A stretch of 55,365 bases of DNA from Leuconostoc citreum (GTDB lineage Bacteria > Bacillota > Bacilli > Lactobacillales > Lactobacillaceae), in NCBI RefSeq assembly GCF_004354555.1, contig NZ_PUFH01000009.1, positions 1 through 55,365 on the forward strand. The letters run 5' to 3'. The number at the start of each line of letters is the position of its first letter. Positions within the stretch are counted from its first letter, which is position 1. The position numbers and the translations under genes are program-made. Shown here one piece after another: positions 52,385 through 55,365 of this stretch. The notes beneath the pieces were generated by a model. It was not told the origin of the DNA. It did not search any database and saw only the letters and a program-made list of their open reading frames with translations.

Positions 52385-52798
52385 TTATCCAACAAGATTC
52401 ATCTTTAATTGCTGTACCAATATCCTAACTTCATCACGTGTCTTTCTAAACTGATTTTGAATAACCTCTTCTGGTCCTGTGGTGCTAGCCGGGTCAGTTA
52501 ACGGCCAATGCAACCTTTTAATATTGGCTGGAGTAACAGGGCATTTATCATTGGCATCTCCACACAACGTAATAATATAGTCACAGTTAAATAAAAAATC
52601 GTTATCAATTAAATCGGACGTATGATTAGATATATCAACTCCCACTTCTGCCATAACACTTACAGCTCTTTGATTTAATCCATGTTGTTCAATACCTGCA
52701 CTCTTAATTATCCAGTTCTTAGGCATAATATCTTTCGCAAACCCTTCTGCTATCTGACTACGGCAGGAATTTCCTGTACACAAAAAGTAAATTTTCAT
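52385..52798 (-). CDS. arsC: Arsenate reductase (thioredoxin-coupled, pI258 type)
   Basis: 137 aa, low-molecular-weight phosphatase fold. The P-loop CTGNSCRS is at residues 7-14. The redox pair lies in TLCGDANDKCP (near 77-87), matching the three-cysteine mechanism of staphylococcal ArsC, and an HWPLTDPA segment follows. It reduces arsenate to arsenite. AAAGGA Shine-Dalgarno. No arsenite efflux pump or ArsR is adjacent, so alone it would give only partial resistance. Confidence 0.88.
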   Translation of the reverse strand: MKIYFLCTGNSCRSQIAEGFAKDIMPKNWIIKSAGIEQHGLNQRAVSVMAEVGVDISNHTSDLIDNDFLFNCDYIITLCGDANDKCPVTPANIKRLHWPLTDPASTTGPEEVIQNQFRKTRDEVRILVQQLKMNLVG

Positions 52799-52828
52799 TA
52801 ATCTATTCCTTTAAATTTATAAAATACT

Positions 52829-52838
52829 GTTGTACAAC
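52829..52838. promoter_or_regulatory. Palindrome GTTGTACAAC at the arsC promoter
   Basis: A perfect 10-bp palindrome just downstream of a minus-strand TATAAT (about 52844-52849), where a repressor would block arsC. From 52850 to 53538 (about 690 bp) I see only an AGCATGT/ACATGCT hairpin (about 52964) and a weak CCC/GGG T-tract hairpin near 53147, no gene. The composition resembles plasmid non-coding DNA. Confidence 0.4.
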
Positions 52839-53538
52839 TAATTATACCTGATACTAAATAAATCCATATTAATAAACCTATTTTGGGTTAATAACTTAAA
52901 ACTTATAACGTGTAGCCCCAACCAGCGGGTTCCTATTTACGTCTTTTGTAATGTACATATAGCATGTCTTACAACAAAACATGCTAATAACCATAAATGT
53001 TTGTGCTACCCCTAAACGCCTATTTTTAGTTAGAAATGCCTTTATATCAGCATTCTATATGAAAAAATCACCTTTAAAAAATTTTTGATTTCTGCATTCG
53101 TAAGATTTCAGGACGCCACCTTGTGACGCTCCCCTCCAACAACCCCACCCCGGGTTTTTTTATAAAAACCAATATTAAGGGCATATGTACCTGATTTTTT
53201 AGTAATATGTCATACTTTTTTAGTGAACTGGTCAACTAATTGAACATACCTATAAATCCTAACGGCATTGGTAATTGCTTTATGTGAACCAAAAATTTCT
53301 ACATTTTCACGAATCACTTATTGAATTTCAAATTATTTTTTTGTTTAGTTCTTTGAATTTGACAACAATCAATCTTCTTCCAATCATTCATCACGTTTCT
53401 TTATTACAAACAAAAAGCACTGCTTTTACTGCAATGCACAATATCTTAAATGATTAAAACTCACAGTTATGTGTTAGAGTCTTTAAAATGATGATGCCAT
53501 TCCATTAATTTTACTCTTGGTCCTTATAAATTAGTATA

Positions 53539-54501
53539 TCAGACCTTTTTAAATAATGGTTTCATAATTATGGGTGCTAGTATCGTTGAAACAATTACGG
53601 CAACAACAAATTCTGCTGACGTATCATCATTAATAATCTGTGATGATATACCTATTTGAATAATTACAAGAGCCATCTCACCTCTAGAAATCATCCCCGC
53701 TCCTATTGCGTTTGCAACATTAACATTTAAACCTGAAAGTCTTGCTCCCCATAAAGACCCGATAAATTTGGTTGTAACAGCCAACACACTAAATATTATA
53801 ATAGCTGTTAGCTTGTTCCCTAGTCCTTGAATCGCAACTTCAAGACCAATAGATCCAAAGAATACTGGATAGAAAAACCAATTACCAATTTTTGTACTTA
53901 AAGCACCTACCTTATCAGAAAAATTAAATTTTCTCAATACTATTCCTAAGGCAAAAGCAAATAAGGGCAATAGACTATTTATCCCTAAGGCGCCTCCGCC
54001 TACAAAAACAGAGAATAACGTCACAGCAACCAAAGCAATTATATCATCCAACACAGCTGCTGAAAGTATAATTGCCCCCATTGAAGTCGCTAATTTCTTT
54101 TGTTCGGCTAGTACAGCTAATGTGATTGAAATAGACGTTGCAGAGAAAACAACCCCCGCAAATATAGCAGTTTGCATATTATATCCAAGCAATAGAAATG
54201 CAATCGGGAAAGCAATTACTGGTAATAGCACTCCCATGATTGCAATAAGCGAAGAGGCCTTAATATATTTTTTCATTTCTTTTACATCAGACTCTAGACC
54301 CGAATTTAACATTAACAAAAAAATACCTGTCTCAGCAAACAAGTGAATTAAATAGCCTGGTTCTACTACATTCAACAAACTAGTTCCTAAAATGATACCT
54401 GACAATAGTTGTCCAACAACTTCAGACAACCCAAACCAAGTGCCTATTTTCCCAAGTACAACAGTAACTATAACTAGCAACAAAATTAATAGATATTCCA
54501 T
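53539..54501 (-). CDS. Cation:proton antiporter (CPA2 / NapA-like)
   Basis: 320 aa from the ATG at 54501, which has an AGGAG Shine-Dalgarno. About ten membrane segments. It carries the VGQLLSGIILG segment near residue 30, AVLDDIIALVAV near residue 155 (the acidic pair of CPA2 exchangers) and ISRGEMALVII near residue 270. It exchanges Na+ or K+ for H+. It is somewhat shorter than typical NapA proteins (about 380), missing the last helices or a C-terminal part. In satellite cargo it could help salt or pH tolerance. Confidence 0.82.
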   Translation of the reverse strand: MEYLLILLLVIVTVVLGKIGTWFGLSEVVGQLLSGIILGTSLLNVVEPGYLIHLFAETGIFLLMLNSGLESDVKEMKKYIKASSLIAIMGVLLPVIAFPIAFLLLGYNMQTAIFAGVVFSATSISITLAVLAEQKKLATSMGAIILSAAVLDDIIALVAVTLFSVFVGGGALGINSLLPLFAFALGIVLRKFNFSDKVGALSTKIGNWFFYPVFFGSIGLEVAIQGLGNKLTAIIIFSVLAVTTKFIGSLWGARLSGLNVNVANAIGAGMISRGEMALVIIQIGISSQIINDDTSAEFVVAVIVSTILAPIIMKPLFKKV

Positions 54502-54600
54502 TATTTCTCCTAACATTTAAAAAGCCCCAAAAACAGCTAGTTCCCCGACTAACCATTCTTGAAGCTTACGCCCAACCGTTCAAATTTAATTACGTTTACT
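54502..54600 (-). other. Structured leader of the antiporter gene
   Basis: The 5' leader contains a GTTAG/CTAGC hairpin with a loop tcggggaa, then TTTTTGGGGCTTTTTA before the Shine-Dalgarno. Paired segments and a late U-tract suggest regulation by transcription termination; ion-sensing RNAs are known upstream of antiporter genes. No match to a specific class can be claimed. Confidence 0.25.
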
Positions 54601-54618
54601 ATATCATAGTTTTGATGT

Positions 54619-54633
54619 TCAAATCAAATTTGA
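54619..54633. promoter_or_regulatory. ArsR/CadC-like operator TCAAAT-CAA-ATTTGA
   Basis: A 15-bp dyad whose arms match the CadC/ArsR box (TCAAAT...ATTTGA). It lies about 120 bp upstream of the antiporter start, near its promoter. No ArsR/CadC gene is in this window. Confidence 0.4.
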
Positions 54634-54713
54634 TCATCTAGTTACATTTTTTTATTCCTGCAATTAATTTTTGTGATGTTCTAGCACAACTGAATTCATA
54701 CTACTTTGTCGGC

Positions 54714-55055
54714 TCACTCATTATACAATCTTGCCCGTGGTCGCTCTATCTTGCTGACAATGGCGTTTAATTCATTATTTAGTGCCACAATATAGCTAGT
54801 TGGTGCTACGATATTATAGAACTCTCCAAACGCTCTATTTTCGCGATATTTGAGCTTGTACATGTCTTTTAACTCTGGTGTAAGCTTGAGACTAAACTCG
54901 TCTAAAACACGCTTAATTTCACGTATAAACGGCTCGTTGTCTCGTCTATATTGATTATCACTATCTGGGTACTTATCTATGTACTCAATCTGTAAATCTA
55001 TCATCCCCATAAAATAACTTCTCAATATTTCACGATTAGTCCATTGGTTTGTCAT
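54714..55055 (-). CDS. Hypothetical, phage-regulator-sized protein
   Basis: 113 aa, helical and charged. A central LTPELKDMYKLKYRENRAF stretch and a terminal helix recall ArpU/RinA-type late regulators, but the helix-turn-helix is not clear. AGAGG Shine-Dalgarno. It is the last gene before attR on the minus strand. If it is a late regulator it would be an interesting link to helper-phage control; I cannot confirm this. Confidence 0.4.
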   Translation of the reverse strand: MTNQWTNREILRSYFMGMIDLQIEYIDKYPDSDNQYRRDNEPFIREIKRVLDEFSLKLTPELKDMYKLKYRENRAFGEFYNIVAPTSYIVALNNELNAIVSKIERPRARLYNE

Positions 55056-55230
55056 AGTTACCTCTTTAATGAGTTGGTATTATATGAATATTATACTGTA
55101 TATATACAATTTATTTTAGTATATATGCTGATTATGTACCACATCCTGCTGATGTGCTAAATATTTCCCATTTAGACAAATAAAAAACGGCTTAAATGCC
55201 GTTACACTGCCTACTCGCTCGGTTATAAAA

Positions 55231-55256
55231 AGTACCTAAAAAAGTACCTAAATGTG
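55231..55256. promoter_or_regulatory. Candidate integrase arm sites, two AGTACCT direct repeats
   Basis: AAAAAGTACCT followed by AAAAAAGTACCT, about 12 bp apart. The heptamer also occurs near attL. Position next to both ends suggests integrase arm binding. Confidence 0.4.
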
Positions 55257-55286
55257 TGAAATGCTATGAAATACAGTGCAACGTTT

Positions 55287-55365
55287 TTCATAAGAAAAGG
55301 CGCTACATCAAGGTTTTTGAAACCTTATGCAACGCCATGAAATGCTTAGTGGAGTCGAGGGGAGT
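55287..55365. repeat. attR: 79-nt direct repeat
   Basis: Matches 40301-40379 with differences at two positions only. It extends to the window edge and may continue beyond. It contains the tmRNA-like 3' end and the associated terminator. Confidence 0.9.
55350..55365 (-). ncRNA. ssrA: 3' end of a tmRNA-like gene (ssrA), cut by the window edge
   Basis: On the minus strand: ACT (end of a T-loop), CCCCT (T-stem), CGACTCC (acceptor 3' arm) and discriminator A. The spacing equals the E. coli tmRNA end (TTCAACT-CCCGC-CAGCTCC-A), and the third position from the end of the acceptor is U, as in the G3-U70 pair required for alanylation. CCA is not encoded. A tRNA-Ala-like gene is the alternative; the body lies beyond the window. 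The terminator hairpin is at 55289-55340. Confidence 0.6.

Noticed and set aside
52860-53270. Integrated plasmid replication origin
   Set aside because: The composition and short hairpins resemble plasmid DNA, but there is no rep gene or fragment and no clean iteron set.
53275-53457. 60-codon frame in the arsC-antiporter gap
   Set aside because: AT-rich, no ribosome-binding site, no recognisable sequence.
1-55365. CRISPR array or cas genes
   Set aside because: No series of regularly spaced repeats with unique spacers and no Cas-like protein; the repeated elements found are dispersed hairpins or two-copy repeats.

Overview
The window looks like a chromosomal segment of a low-GC heterofermentative lactic acid bacterium, most likely Leuconostoc or a close relative. 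Supporting signs are an intact sucrose phosphorylase next to a ROK fructokinase, lactobacillales-type housekeeping blocks (dnaB-dnaI, coaE, mutM, mutS2-cvpA-zapA, rnhC), fused substrate-binding/permease amino-acid transporters and AT-rich intergenic DNA. The genus is inferred from gene content only.

Layout. 1-9.2 kb: sucrose phosphorolysis (sucrose phosphorylase, fructokinase), a VOC protein, a membrane protein plus zinc dehydrogenase pair, a LacI regulator with several LacI/cre-type operators, a 2-hydroxyacid dehydrogenase, cytidine deaminase and oligoendopeptidase F. 9.2-16.5 kb: CoiA, two fused amino-acid ABC transporters sharing one ATPase, a BMP-family solute-binding protein, a glycosyltransferase and tRNA-Cys. 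16.6-29.3 kb: two small proteins, a YibE/F pair, then a conserved leftward run (dnaI, dnaB, coaE, DUF975, mutM, mutS2, cvpA, zapA) facing rightward rnhC. 29.3-33.6 kb: carboxylesterase with its TetR regulator, ClbS-like protein, TspO, an NAD(P)-binding protein and a membrane protein.

33.6-40.3 kb is an AT-rich accessory strip of small, mostly membrane or enzyme genes. Its left part carries a decayed control region (repressor plus divergent small genes) related to that of the element on its right. 40.3 kb to the right edge is an integrated element of about 15 kb. It is bounded by 79-nt direct repeats (77/79 identical) that hold the 3' end of a tmRNA-like gene plus its terminator. From left to right it carries integrase, excisionase-like HTH, a TerS-like protein, a D5/P4-type primase-helicase, a prim-pol, a string of tiny overlapping genes, a divergent operator region, a repressor and an ImmA-type peptidase. 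Beyond these come cargo genes (tRNA-editing-like, DUF1275, DUF1304, Abi_2, YciI, ArsC, Na+/H+ antiporter) and a regulator-sized protein. It has no capsid or tail genes and is best read as a phage satellite (PICI-like) with an unusual gene order.

The most interesting signal is a recurring stem-loop (ACGTG, 7-9 nt loop, CACGT, then TAAAAGC) just upstream of unrelated cargo genes, found both inside the satellite and in the neighbouring strip. The stem varies with compensation, and in two copies it is preceded by a second hairpin (GCACTC/GAGTGC). No listed feature explains it.
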